DNA of 64,000 bases from Xylanimonas protaetiae (lineage in GTDB: Bacteria > Actinomycetota > Actinomycetes > Actinomycetales > Cellulomonadaceae). Made by a program: the position numbers and the translations under genes. Below are positions 51,020 through 61,343 of this stretch, in pieces (the first letter of the stretch is position 1; every line of letters begins with the position of its first letter). The DNA lies in assembly GCF_004135385.1 (NCBI RefSeq), contig NZ_CP035493.1, positions 1,550,001-1,614,000 on the forward strand. The letters run 5' to 3'. The notes below the pieces were generated by a model. That model did not search any database. It had not been told where the DNA came from and worked only from the letters and a program-made list of their open reading frames with translations.

Positions 51020-51976
51020 ATGACCGCGCGGCGCTGGAGCGGGGACCTGCGTGCCGCCCTGCGGCAAGAGGTGGCGACCATCCGCGCGCGCGACCCGGAG
51101 GTCGACGCGAGCGACCTCGGCACGTTCGTCGTCCCGCTCGTGGCTCGCCTGGTGCTCCTCGCGCTCGTCGGCCTGGTCCCCCTGCTCGGCATCCGCATGG
51201 CCGACGACCGCGACGCGACCACCTTCGGGCCGCTGCTCGCGTCGGCGGCGCTCGCGGCGATCAGCGCGACGGCCGTCGCGTGGCTGCTCGCGATCCTGCT
51301 CGCCGGGCTCGGGGTGCTGGTCGTGTACCGCGAGCCGCCGCGGCGCGCGTCGCGCTCCGTGAGCCGGGCGACGCGGGACTCGTTCGAGCGCATCTCGGGG
51401 TTCACCTCGACGATCACGCTGCTCTCGCTCATCGCCGGGCTCGTGGCCCTGTCGTTCGGGCTGCCGGCCCGGCGGTCCGCCGACCTGGAGACGTCGGTGC
51501 TCGACGACCTGCTGGCCGCGCAGCTCGGCGTCCTGCTCGTGGTGCTCGCGGTGGGGTTCGTCGTCGAGTCGATGCGCGCCGCGGCCGACATCCTGGACAG
51601 CGAGTCGCGCATCTTCGCCTGGCCGTTCGCGCTGCTGCTGACCGTCGTCGCGCTGCTGCTCGCGACGTCGGTGGGGCCGTTCGAGCCCGGCACGCTCGTC
51701 GCGAAGCTCATGACCGAGTGGCTGCCCGCCGACGTCGGCGGCGTGCCGCGCGCGCAGGTCGTGCGCGACGCCGTGCCGTCCGACCTGCGCCTGTGGGTAG
51801 CGGCTGCGATCCTCCCGGTCGCCGCCGTGGTGTGGGTCATCACCACGCGCGTGCTCGGCGTGCTCCCGCGGCTCGGCGCCGACATCGCCGCCGCGGGCAG
51901 GGAGGCATCGGGCAGGGAGGCAGCGGGCAGGGACGCCGCGGGCAGGGACGCCGCGGGCGGCGCGCGAGGCGTCTGA
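51020..51976 (+). CDS. polytopic membrane protein with tandem-repeat C-terminus, unknown function
   Basis: A 318-residue membrane protein with about six hydrophobic segments, for example LVARLVLLALVGLVPLLGI and VLLVVLAVGFVVESM. The loop after the second pair is Arg-rich (EPPRRASRSVSRATRDSFE). The C-terminus is made of four near-identical 5-residue units (GREAS, GREAA, GRDAA, GRDAA) encoded by 15-bp tandem repeats at 51896-51955. AGGAG precedes the ATG. I do not recognise the family. It ends 28 bp before def. Confidence 0.65.
   Translation: MTARRWSGDLRAALRQEVATIRARDPEVDASDLGTFVVPLVARLVLLALVGLVPLLGIRMADDRDATTFGPLLASAALAAISATAVAWLLAILLAGLGVLVVYREPPRRASRSVSRATRDSFERISGFTSTITLLSLIAGLVALSFGLPARRSADLETSVLDDLLAAQLGVLLVVLAVGFVVESMRAAADILDSESRIFAWPFALLLTVVALLLATSVGPFEPGTLVAKLMTEWLPADVGGVPRAQVVRDAVPSDLRLWVAAAILPVAAVVWVITTRVLGVLPRLGADIAAAGREASGREAAGRDAAGRDAAGGARGV
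51896..51955 (+). repeat. four 15-bp tandem repeats in the coding sequence
   Basis: The unit GGCAGGGAGGCATCG and three variants follow head to tail. Each adds five residues, so copy-number change would lengthen or shorten the tail without breaking the frame. Confidence 0.9.
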
Positions 51977-51991
51977 CGCCGGGCGCCGCAC

Positions 51992-51997
51992 TACCCT
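51992..51997 (+). promoter_or_regulatory. -10 box of def (leaderless)
   Basis: TACCCT lies seven bases before the ATG at 52005. Confidence 0.5.
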
Positions 51998-52004
51998 CGT
52001 CACC

Positions 52005-52688
52005 ATGGCTCGGATCTTTCGGCGCAAGCCCGCGACCTTCCTGCTCGGCGAGCGCGTGGACGACTACCCGGCCTACGCGCCCGAGTCGCAGCGCGGCCAC
52101 GACCTGCGCATCACGGAGATCGGCGAGCCCGTGCTGCACACGCCCGCGCGGACGGTGACGGAGCTCGGCACCCCGGAGCTGGCCCGCCTGATCGACGACA
52201 TGTTCGCCACGATGGACGTGGCCGAGGGCGTGGGCCTCGCGGCCCCGCAGGTGGGCGTCGACCTGCGCGTGTTCGTCTACGACCTCACCGACGACCAGGG
52301 CGACCGTCACGTCGGCGCCGTCGTCAACCCGGTGCTCGAGATGGACCTGGAAGCCGAGACGGAGACCGAGGACGAGGGCTGCCTCTCCGTGCCGGGTGCG
52401 TACGTGCCGCTCGAGCGGCCGGGAGGGGCCACGATCCGCGGCGTCGACCAGCACGGTGCGCCCGTGGAGCTCGAGGCGACGGGCTACCTGGCCCGCTGCT
52501 TCATCCACGAGGCCCAGCACCTCGACGGGCTCCTCTACTGGGACCACCTCACCCCGGAGCAGCAGGCCGACGCGCTGCGGCAGCGCGACGAGCAGCGCGC
52601 CGAGGTGCTCGCGAACCGCCGCGAGATCGCGATCGAGCTGGAGAAGCGCCCGGCCGAGTACCCGAAGGAGCCGGCGGGCGGCAGGTAG
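52005..52688 (+). CDS. def: peptide deformylase
   Basis: Removes the formyl group from nascent proteins. At 227 residues it is slightly long because of an N-terminal extension. The three motifs are EGVGLAAPQVGVD, EDEGCLSVPG and CFIHEAQHLDGLLY. The metal ligands (Cys in motif 2, both His in HEAQH) are intact; the residue before the second His is Gln where many deformylases have Asp. The ATG at 52005 lies just after a -10 box. Confidence 0.93.
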   Translation: MARIFRRKPATFLLGERVDDYPAYAPESQRGHDLRITEIGEPVLHTPARTVTELGTPELARLIDDMFATMDVAEGVGLAAPQVGVDLRVFVYDLTDDQGDRHVGAVVNPVLEMDLEAETETEDEGCLSVPGAYVPLERPGGATIRGVDQHGAPVELEATGYLARCFIHEAQHLDGLLYWDHLTPEQQADALRQRDEQRAEVLANRREIAIELEKRPAEYPKEPAGGR

Positions 52689-52706
52689 GTCCGGGCGGCA
52701 GGTCGG

Positions 52707-53267
52707 TCAGAGGGCGGCGAGCCAGGCCGCCACGGCCGCGGCCACCTCGCCGTCGCGCCCGCGCACGTCGTGCGCGCCCGGCAGCGTCACGAGCGTGACC
52801 GGACCCGGGATCGTCGCCGCGTGCTGCGCGAGCTCCTCCGGCGTGCCGAAGGGGTCGCGGTCACCGGAGACGAACAGCACCGGCACCTCGAGGGCGGGCA
52901 GGTGCGCCACGCGGAGCCGGTCCGGCCTGCCCGGCGGGTGCAGCGGGTAGCTCAGCAGCACCAGGCCCGCAGCCGGCAGCCCTTCGGCCACGGCCATCGA
53001 GCACATGCGCCCGCCGTAGGAGCGGCCGCCCAGCACGAGGCCCGACGTCGTCGTGCCGAGCTCCGTCGACCACGCCGCCGCGGCGTCGCGCACGTGCCCG
53101 ACCGCCACGGGCGCCCGGTCGGGCATGCGCTTCCCTGCCGTCCGGTAGGGGAAGTCGAGCCGCAGCACGGGGAGCGGCGCCACCGCCCCCTCGACCGCGA
53201 CGAGGGTGTGGTGGTCGCGGGACGCGCCGGCGCCCGGCGTGAGGACCAGGCCGGCGACGGTGGTCAC
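52707..53267 (-). CDS. alpha/beta hydrolase (dienelactone hydrolase-like, short form)
   Basis: A 186-residue compact alpha/beta hydrolase. It opens with VAGLVLTPGAGASRDHHTLVAVE, has the nucleophile elbow LVLGGRSYGGRMCSM (the GRSYGG pattern of the KAN/TEX30-like group), Asp in FVSGDRDPFG and His in LPGAHDVRG. The true substrate is unknown. It lies 7 bp after the universal stress protein gene and is probably co-expressed with it. Confidence 0.82.
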   Translation of the reverse strand: MTTVAGLVLTPGAGASRDHHTLVAVEGAVAPLPVLRLDFPYRTAGKRMPDRAPVAVGHVRDAAAAWSTELGTTTSGLVLGGRSYGGRMCSMAVAEGLPAAGLVLLSYPLHPPGRPDRLRVAHLPALEVPVLFVSGDRDPFGTPEELAQHAATIPGPVTLVTLPGAHDVRGRDGEVAAAVAAWLAAL

Positions 53268-53274
53268 GGCCGCG

Positions 53275-54143
53275 TCAGCGCACCACGGTGACGGGGCAGG
53301 CCGCGTACTCGAGCACCTGCCGGCTGACCGACCCGAGCAGCAGCCGGTCGAACCCGCCGAGCCCTCGCGCGCCGACGACGACGCGCCCGGCCGCCGTCGA
53401 CGCCTCGACGAGCGCCGCGGCGGGGGACTTGTGCACGACCGACCGGACGAGCTGCTCCGGCGGCAGGACGACGCCGGCCGCCTCGATGGCGTCGTCGAGC
53501 CGGTCGGCGGCGAACGCCTCGTAGTCGTCGAGGGGAGGGCCCAGCCCCACGAGCCGGGCAGCGGGGCGAGCGTGGTGATCTGCCACGCGAAGAGCGCCTC
53601 CAGCACGGCGCCCGTGCGCTCGGCGACCTCCGCGGCGTGCTGGAGCGCCAGCATCGACGATCCCGACGTGTCGACGCCGACGACGACGCGGGTCGCCCCC
53701 TCGGCGTCGGCGTCGGTCCCGTCGTCGTCGGACGGGGTGCGCACCACGGTGACGGGGACGTCGGCGCGCTCGACCACCTCGGACGAGACCGAGCCGAGCA
53801 CGAGCCGGCCGAACCGCCCGAGGCGGCGGCGGCCCAGGACGAGCATCTCGACGTCCTGGGCGGCGGCGACGAGCGACTCCGCGGCGTCGCCCTCGGCGAC
53901 GGCCGCGGTGGCCTCGACGTCCGTGAGGCCGGTCCGGCGCACGGACGCGTCGAGGAGGGCGAGCAGGTCCTCCCGGCAGCGGTCCAGCCGGTCCTGGTAC
54001 TCGTGCGGCTGCACGCCGCGCGGCCCGGTCCACGCCATGATCGCCGTCAGCGGCACGTGCCGGGAGGCGGCCTCGGCCAGGGCCCAGTCCAGCGCGACGT
54101 CGGACTCCGCCGACCCGCTCACACCGACCACGACACCGTGCAT
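53275..54143 (-). CDS. universal stress protein with two Usp domains (one-base shift)
   Basis: A tandem UspA-domain protein of about 289 residues once one base is added. Each half has the ATP-binding glycine pattern: VLGRRRLGRFGRLVLGSVSSEV in the first and GARGLGGFDRLLLGSVSRQV in the second. The frame slips at the G-run 53532-53535; one more base gives ALPLDDYEAF and a length divisible by three. The ATG at 54143 follows GGGAGA by seven bases; an ATG at 54158 is also in frame. In mycobacteria such proteins respond to hypoxia and stress. Confidence 0.82.
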
Positions 54144-54193
54144 CGACACGTCTCCCATCCTCGGGGCGCCCCGCGAGGGGCGTCATGCGCCGC

Positions 54194-54199
54194 ACTATA
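54194..54199 (-). promoter_or_regulatory. -10 box of the universal stress protein gene
   Basis: On the minus strand this reads TATAGT, nearly the consensus hexamer and the most AT-rich -10 in the window, about 50 bases before the start codon. Confidence 0.55.
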
Positions 54200-54276
54200 G
54201 AGCGCCCGTGGAGCCCGGCGGCAGAGTCCGTCGTCCGTTGCGCCGGACTTCGCCCGGTCGGCGCCGCGCGATCGTC

Positions 54277-54843
54277 TCAGGCGTCGTCCGCCTGCTGCAG
54301 CAGGCTCCGCACGGGCCGCATGACGACGTCGACGCAGCCGAGCAGGTCCGCCGACCCGGCGACGACGACGGCACGGTCGCCGACGGGCACGTAGACCGCC
54401 GCGACCCCCTTGACGACGACGCGCGTGCACGGCATCTCGGCCCCGCCGAGCCGGAACGCGGCCTGCTCGAGAGGCACCGCGTCGACGGCCTCGACGACGG
54501 CGCGCATCGCGCTGCGGTAGTCGTCGAACTCCTCGGCGAAGTCGGGGGAGCGCAGGTCGGCGTGCAGGGGCGCGGCGAGCGCACCCGACGCCGCGGCCCG
54601 CACGACGTCGTCGACCATCGACTCCGGGCAGGGGGTGTGCAGCGTCTCGACCTCGAGGGTCTCGCCGTCGTACGTGCGGTACGCGCGCAGGAAGCGCTGC
54701 GACGTCGGGTCGTCCGGGTGCTCGTCGCCCGTGACGGTCTCCTCCTCGAGGTCGAGGCCCCAGGTCAGGGGGTCGTCGATCTCGGCGACGACGCCGGACA
54801 GGCGCACGAACCTCGCGACGAGCTCCTCCCATGAGCGGTCCAT
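54277..54843 (-). CDS. hypothetical protein, 188 residues
   Basis: An acidic soluble protein starting [22 protein letters not shown] with no signal peptide or membrane helix. It has two cysteines (HTPCPES and EMPCTRV) and ends [16 protein letters not shown] precedes the ATG. Base composition and codon use match the neighbours, so it is a real gene, but I do not recognise a family. It is divergent from clpC and upstream of usp on the same strand. Confidence 0.6.
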   Translation of the reverse strand: MDRSWEELVARFVRLSGVVAEIDDPLTWGLDLEEETVTGDEHPDDPTSQRFLRAYRTYDGETLEVETLHTPCPESMVDDVVRAAASGALAAPLHADLRSPDFAEEFDDYRSAMRAVVEAVDAVPLEQAAFRLGGAEMPCTRVVVKGVAAVYVPVGDRAVVVAGSADLLGCVDVVMRPVRSLLQQADDA

Positions 54844-54960
54844 GGCTCCCCCTTGCTGTGCTGGCGACGTCCCGGTACGTCCTGGTGTGAGCGTGCAACG
54901 CGACCCGGTGGCTGTCCAACGGGGCGCGCCGCGCGTGGGGCACCACGGTGTCAGCCGTCA

Positions 54961-54974
54961 CGCCTGCGGCGAAC
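54961..54974. promoter_or_regulatory. candidate ClgR box upstream of clpC
   Basis: On the minus strand this reads GTTCGC-CGCAG-GCG, an exact match to the GTTCGC-N5-GCG motif described for the actinobacterial Clp regulator ClgR. Its centre is about 57 bp before the expected clpC transcription start, a normal place for an activator. Confidence 0.6.
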
Positions 54975-55012
54975 ATGGGCACATCTCGAGGGGTCGGCGA
55001 GTTGGGAGCGCA

Positions 55013-55018
55013 TAGAGT
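55013..55018 (+). promoter_or_regulatory. clpC -10 box
   Basis: TAGAGT lies 30 bases before the clpC ATG, followed by AAGGAG at 55036-55041 as ribosome-binding site. Confidence 0.55.
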
Positions 55019-55047
55019 CGACTGCAGGCCCGTGTAAGGAGCAGCCC

Positions 55048-57605
<2,558 letters not shown>

Positions 57606-57616
57606 CCTCACGGCCT

Positions 57617-57656
57617 CGAAGGCCCCGGTCCCCTTGTCGGGGGACCGGGGCCTTCG
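57617..57656 (+). terminator. clpC terminator hairpin
   Basis: A perfect 17-bp stem (57617-57633 with 57640-57656) with a 6-base loop starts 12 bases after the clpC stop. Confidence 0.85.
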
Positions 57657-57659
57657 TCG

Positions 57660-57665
57660 TAGGAT
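57660..57665 (+). promoter_or_regulatory. -10 box of the GH35 gene (leaderless)
   Basis: TAGGAT lies seven bases before the GTG at 57673, directly after the clpC terminator. Confidence 0.5.
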
Positions 57666-57672
57666 CCCGCGC

Positions 57673-59268
57673 GTGACCACCTCACTGCCCCGCCTGGAGC
57701 GACGCGGCTCCGCCACCCTGCTGGTCGTCGACGAGAAGCCCTTCTGGATCCGAGGCGGTGAGCTCGGCAACTCGTCCGCCGAGCGGTCCTACCTCGCCCC
57801 GTTCTGGGAGCGGCTGGAGGCGATGGGCCTCAACGCCGTGGTCGCACCCGTGTACTGGGAGCTCGTCGAGCCGGCCGAGGGCCGGTTCGACTGGACCACC
57901 GTCGACGAGCTCGTCGAGGACGCCCGCGCCCACGGCATGCGGCTCGTGCTGCTCTGGTTCGGGTCGTGGAAGAACTCCATGTCGTGCTACGCGCCCGGCT
58001 GGGTCAAGAGTGACGTGGAGCGGTTCCCGCGGGCGCGCACGCCGCGCGGCGCGGCCCTCGAGATCCTGTCCCCGTTCAGCCCCGCCAACCGGGACGCCGA
58101 CGCGCGCGCCTTCGCCGCGCTCATGGCGCACCTGCGCGACGTCGACGAGGAGTCGACCGTGGTGATGGTGCAGGTCGAGAACGAGATCGGCATGATCCCC
58201 GAGGCGCGCGACCACACTCCCGAGGCCGTCGCCGCGTTCGAGGCCCCCGTGCCCGAGCCGCTCATGAGCCACCTCGTGGAGCACCGGGCCACGCTCGGGT
58301 CGGCGCTGGCCGCCCGGTGGCAGGCCGCCGGGGGCCACGAGGAGGGCACGTGGACCACGGTCTTCGGCGACTCCGCGGCCACGGAGGAGATCTTCCAGGC
58401 GTGGCACTTCGCCCGCTACGTCGACGTCGTCGCCGCGGCCGGGAAGGCCGAGCTCGACCTGCCGATGTACACCAACGCGGCGCTGGTGCGCCCGGGCGCG
58501 CAGCCGGGGCAGTACCCGAGCGCCGGCCCGCTGCCGCACCTCGCCGACGTCTGGCGGGCGGGCGCCCCGGCGCTCGACCTCATCGCTCCCGACATCTACT
58601 TCCCGGACTTCGCGCACTGGGCCGACGCGTACGTCGAGTCCGGCAACCCGCTGTTCGTCCCCGAGGCGCTGCGGTCCGTCGACGCCGCCGCCAACGCGCT
58701 GTACGCGTTCGGCAGGCACGCCGCGATCGGGTTCTCGCCCTTCGGCATCGAGTCCGTCGCCGGGAACGAGGCCGCCATGCTCGCGGGGGCGTACGACGTC
58801 GTCGCGCAGCTCTCCCCGCTCCTCGCGGAGCACGCCGGCGACGGGTCGACGACCGGGCTCCTGCCGCCCACGGACGACATGCGCTCCCCGCACCGCGTGC
58901 GGCTCGACGACGTCGTGCTCGAGGCGACCTACGAGCGCGTGCCCGCACCCTCGCTCGCGGACGGCGTCATCAACGAGACCGGTCAGGCCGCCGGCACCAC
59001 CCGGCTGCCCGCCGCGGCGATCGTGATCCGCACCGGGCGCGACGAGCTCGTCGTCGCCGGCATCGGCGTCACGCTCACGTTCCACGACCTGCCCGGCGGC
59101 GGGGACACCGTCGGCATCCTCGCGTGCGAGGAGGGCCGCTACGCCGCCGACGGGTCGTGGCAGCGGCTGCGGCACCTGAACGGCGACCAGACCCACCAGG
59201 GCCGCCACGTGCGCCTGGAGCCGGGCCGGTTCACGGTGCAGCGGGTGCGGCTCTACCGCTACCGCTGA
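57673..59268 (+). CDS. beta-galactosidase-like glycoside hydrolase (GH35/GH42-like, DUF5597)
   Basis: A 531-residue intracellular glycosidase with a TIM barrel of clan A type. The N-terminus has WIRGGELGNSSAERSYLAPFWERLEAMGLNAVVAPVYWELVEPAEG. The acid/base Glu is in VMVQVENEIGMI and the likely nucleophile Glu in PLFVPEALRSVDAA. A C-terminal beta domain of the DUF5597 type follows. No signal peptide is present. It precedes an ABC sugar importer on the same strand, so an imported oligosaccharide or galactoside is the probable substrate. Confidence 0.85.
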   Translation: MTTSLPRLERRGSATLLVVDEKPFWIRGGELGNSSAERSYLAPFWERLEAMGLNAVVAPVYWELVEPAEGRFDWTTVDELVEDARAHGMRLVLLWFGSWKNSMSCYAPGWVKSDVERFPRARTPRGAALEILSPFSPANRDADARAFAALMAHLRDVDEESTVVMVQVENEIGMIPEARDHTPEAVAAFEAPVPEPLMSHLVEHRATLGSALAARWQAAGGHEEGTWTTVFGDSAATEEIFQAWHFARYVDVVAAAGKAELDLPMYTNAALVRPGAQPGQYPSAGPLPHLADVWRAGAPALDLIAPDIYFPDFAHWADAYVESGNPLFVPEALRSVDAAANALYAFGRHAAIGFSPFGIESVAGNEAAMLAGAYDVVAQLSPLLAEHAGDGSTTGLLPPTDDMRSPHRVRLDDVVLEATYERVPAPSLADGVINETGQAAGTTRLPAAAIVIRTGRDELVVAGIGVTLTFHDLPGGGDTVGILACEEGRYAADGSWQRLRHLNGDQTHQGRHVRLEPGRFTVQRVRLYRYR

Positions 59269-59273
59269 CGGGC

Positions 59274-59333
59274 GCGGGCCGGTCCGCGGCCTGGTGCTCG
59301 GCCCGGTCCGCGGCCCGGTCCGCGGCCCGGTCT
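59274..59333 (+). repeat. 12-bp tandem repeats between the GH35 and importer genes
   Basis: About four to five copies of the unit GCGGCCCGGTCC, some with one or two changes, run head to tail just after the GH35 stop. They are short-period, GC-only repeats and could form competing hairpins. Confidence 0.75.
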
Positions 59334-59431
59334 GCGGGGGTGGGGAGGCGTCACGGGGACCTCCCGTGAAGTCTTGTCCCACTGTTTACCTGGGCGACAG
59401 CCTGCGGCCATGTCTCGTCATCGCCCGTCCC

Positions 59432-59437
59432 TAGGGT
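59432..59437 (+). promoter_or_regulatory. -10 box of the sugar importer operon (leaderless)
   Basis: TAGGGT lies seven bases before the ATG at 59445, so the importer has its own promoter apart from the GH35 gene. Confidence 0.5.
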
Positions 59438-59444
59438 GACCGGC

Positions 59445-60428
59445 ATGTCATCAGGAACGGCGACCGCTCAGGCGCGCGTCGACGGCGCCTGGCCCCGGGC
59501 CCGGGAGCCGCGCACGTCCCGCCCCGGGCGGCGCGACCCGCTCGCGCTCTGGCGCAGCCCGCGGCGGCGCAGGGACCTCTGGGTCTTCCTGCTCCTCGCC
59601 GGGCCCAACGTCGCACTCATCGTCGCCTTCTGCTGGCGGCCCGTCGTGCAGAACCTCCAGTACTCCACGCTCGAGTGGACGCTGGGCAACAGGACGGCCC
59701 GCTTCGTCGGCCTCGGCAACTTCGTCGAGTTCTTCACGGGCGAGGGCGGGCGCGTGCTGTGGACGACGCTCCTGTTCACCGTGTTCACGGTCGGCGGGTC
59801 GATGCTGCTCGGCCTCCTGCTCGCGCTCGCGCTGAACCGGCGGCTCGTCGGGACGACGTTCGCGCGCAGCGCCGTGTTCGCGCCGTTCGTGCTCTCGGGC
59901 GTGGGCGTGGGGCTCGTGTGGGTGTTCATCTTCGACCCGACCGTGGGCGTGCTGTCCAACGTCCTGGGCAGGCTCCACGTCCACATGCCGCAGTGGTTCC
60001 TCCAGCCGGGGCCGGCGCTCGCGATGGTGTGCATCGTCTTCGTCTGGAAGAACCTGGGCTACTGCGCGGTCATCTACCTCGCCGGGCTCCAGTCGGTGCC
60101 CGGCGACGTGCTGGAGGCCGCCGCGCTCGACGGCGCCGGCTCCTGGCGCCGGTTCTGGCGGATCACCCTGCCGCTGCTGTCGCCCACGACGTTCTTCCTG
60201 CTCATCACGACGATCCTCAGCTCGCTGCAGTCGTTCGACCTCATCCGGATCATGACGCCGCTCAACCCCGGCACGACGACCCTGATGTACGACGTCTACC
60301 TGCAGGCCTTCGGTGGCTACAACCGCGGCGGCTACTCCTCGGCCCTCGCGACGGTCCTGTTCGTCATCCTCGTCGCGGTCACCCTGCTGCAGGTCCGCTT
60401 CCTCGAGAGGCGGGTGCACTACTCGTGA
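59445..60428 (+). CDS. sugar ABC transporter permease (MalF/UgpA-like)
   Basis: A 327-residue permease with six hydrophobic segments starting at DLWVFLLLAGPNVALIVAFCW. The EAA loop that docks the ATPase reads DVLEAAALDGAGSWRRFWRITLPLLSP. A basic N-terminal tail of about 40 residues precedes helix 1. It overlaps the next permease gene by GTGA. No ATPase gene is nearby; carbohydrate importers of this class often share a common MsiK-type ATPase encoded elsewhere. Confidence 0.92.
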   Translation: MSSGTATAQARVDGAWPRAREPRTSRPGRRDPLALWRSPRRRRDLWVFLLLAGPNVALIVAFCWRPVVQNLQYSTLEWTLGNRTARFVGLGNFVEFFTGEGGRVLWTTLLFTVFTVGGSMLLGLLLALALNRRLVGTTFARSAVFAPFVLSGVGVGLVWVFIFDPTVGVLSNVLGRLHVHMPQWFLQPGPALAMVCIVFVWKNLGYCAVIYLAGLQSVPGDVLEAAALDGAGSWRRFWRITLPLLSPTTFFLLITTILSSLQSFDLIRIMTPLNPGTTTLMYDVYLQAFGGYNRGGYSSALATVLFVILVAVTLLQVRFLERRVHYS

Positions 60429-61294
60429 CCGCAACCCTCCCCGTCGCGGGACGGCGGGCGCCGCGCGGCCGCCGCCTGCTGACCGACCTGGCGGGCGGCT
60501 ACCTGCCGCTCGTGGTCGCGACCCTCATCGTGGCGCTGCCGCTCGTCTGGATGGTCATCGGCTCGCTCAAGACGCCCGGCGAGGTGGTCACCCAGCGCCT
60601 GGTCCTGTTCCCCGCCCACCCGTCGCTCGACGCGTACACGACGGCGTCGGACCAGATCGACTTCCGGCAGCTCTTCCTGAACTCGACGATCGTCACCGTG
60701 GTGGGCGCGACCATCAAGGTGCTGCTCGCGCTCACGACCGCCTACGCGCTCGTGTTCGTGCAGTTCCCGTTCAAGCGGTTCATCTTCGCGGTGATCCTCG
60801 TGGCGCTCATGGTGCCCGCGCAGGTCTCGCTCATCCCCAACTACACGCTCATCGCGGCGCTCGGTGGCGTCAACACGTACTGGGGCATCATCCTGCCCGG
60901 GCTCGGCACGGCCTTCGGCACGTTCCTGCTCCGCCAGCAGTTCCTCTCCCTGCCCAAGGAGCTCGTCGAGGCGGCCGAGATGGACGGCGCGGGGCACCTG
61001 ACCCGGCTCTTCCGCGTCATCGTCCCGGTCAGCACGCCGACGATCGCGACCGTCGCGCTCGTGACGGTCGTGAACGAGTGGAACGACTACCTCTGGCCGC
61101 TCGTCGTGACGAGCTCCGCCCGCATGATGACCCTCCCCGTGGGCCTCACCCTGCTGCGCAACAGCGAGGGGGACGTCAGCGCCTATCCCGTCCTCATGGC
61201 CGGCGCCGTCGTGGTCATCGTGCCCGTCCTGATCCTGTTCGCCTTCCTCCAGCGCTACATCGTGGCCGGCCTCACCCAGGGTGCGGTGCGGTAG
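60425..61294 (+). CDS. sugar ABC transporter permease (MalG/UgpE-like)
   Basis: A 289-residue second permease with six hydrophobic segments (first: GGYLPLVVATLIVALPLVWMVIG). The EAA loop is ELVEAAEMDGAGHLTRLFRVIVPVSTP. It is coupled to the first permease by a GTGA overlap and followed 49 bp later by the binding protein. Sequence style fits carbohydrate or glycerol-3-phosphate importers. Confidence 0.92.
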   Translation: MTATLPVAGRRAPRGRRLLTDLAGGYLPLVVATLIVALPLVWMVIGSLKTPGEVVTQRLVLFPAHPSLDAYTTASDQIDFRQLFLNSTIVTVVGATIKVLLALTTAYALVFVQFPFKRFIFAVILVALMVPAQVSLIPNYTLIAALGGVNTYWGIILPGLGTAFGTFLLRQQFLSLPKELVEAAEMDGAGHLTRLFRVIVPVSTPTIATVALVTVVNEWNDYLWPLVVTSSARMMTLPVGLTLLRNSEGDVSAYPVLMAGAVVVIVPVLILFAFLQRYIVAGLTQGAVR

Positions 61295-61343
61295 CGCGCC
61301 TCCTCTCCTCAGCACCACCCATCCGAAGGGAAAGAGAATCCCC

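Noticed and set aside
61295-61343. Riboswitch before the binding-protein gene
   Set aside because: The 49-bp gap is too short and has no conserved structure, only a ribosome-binding site.
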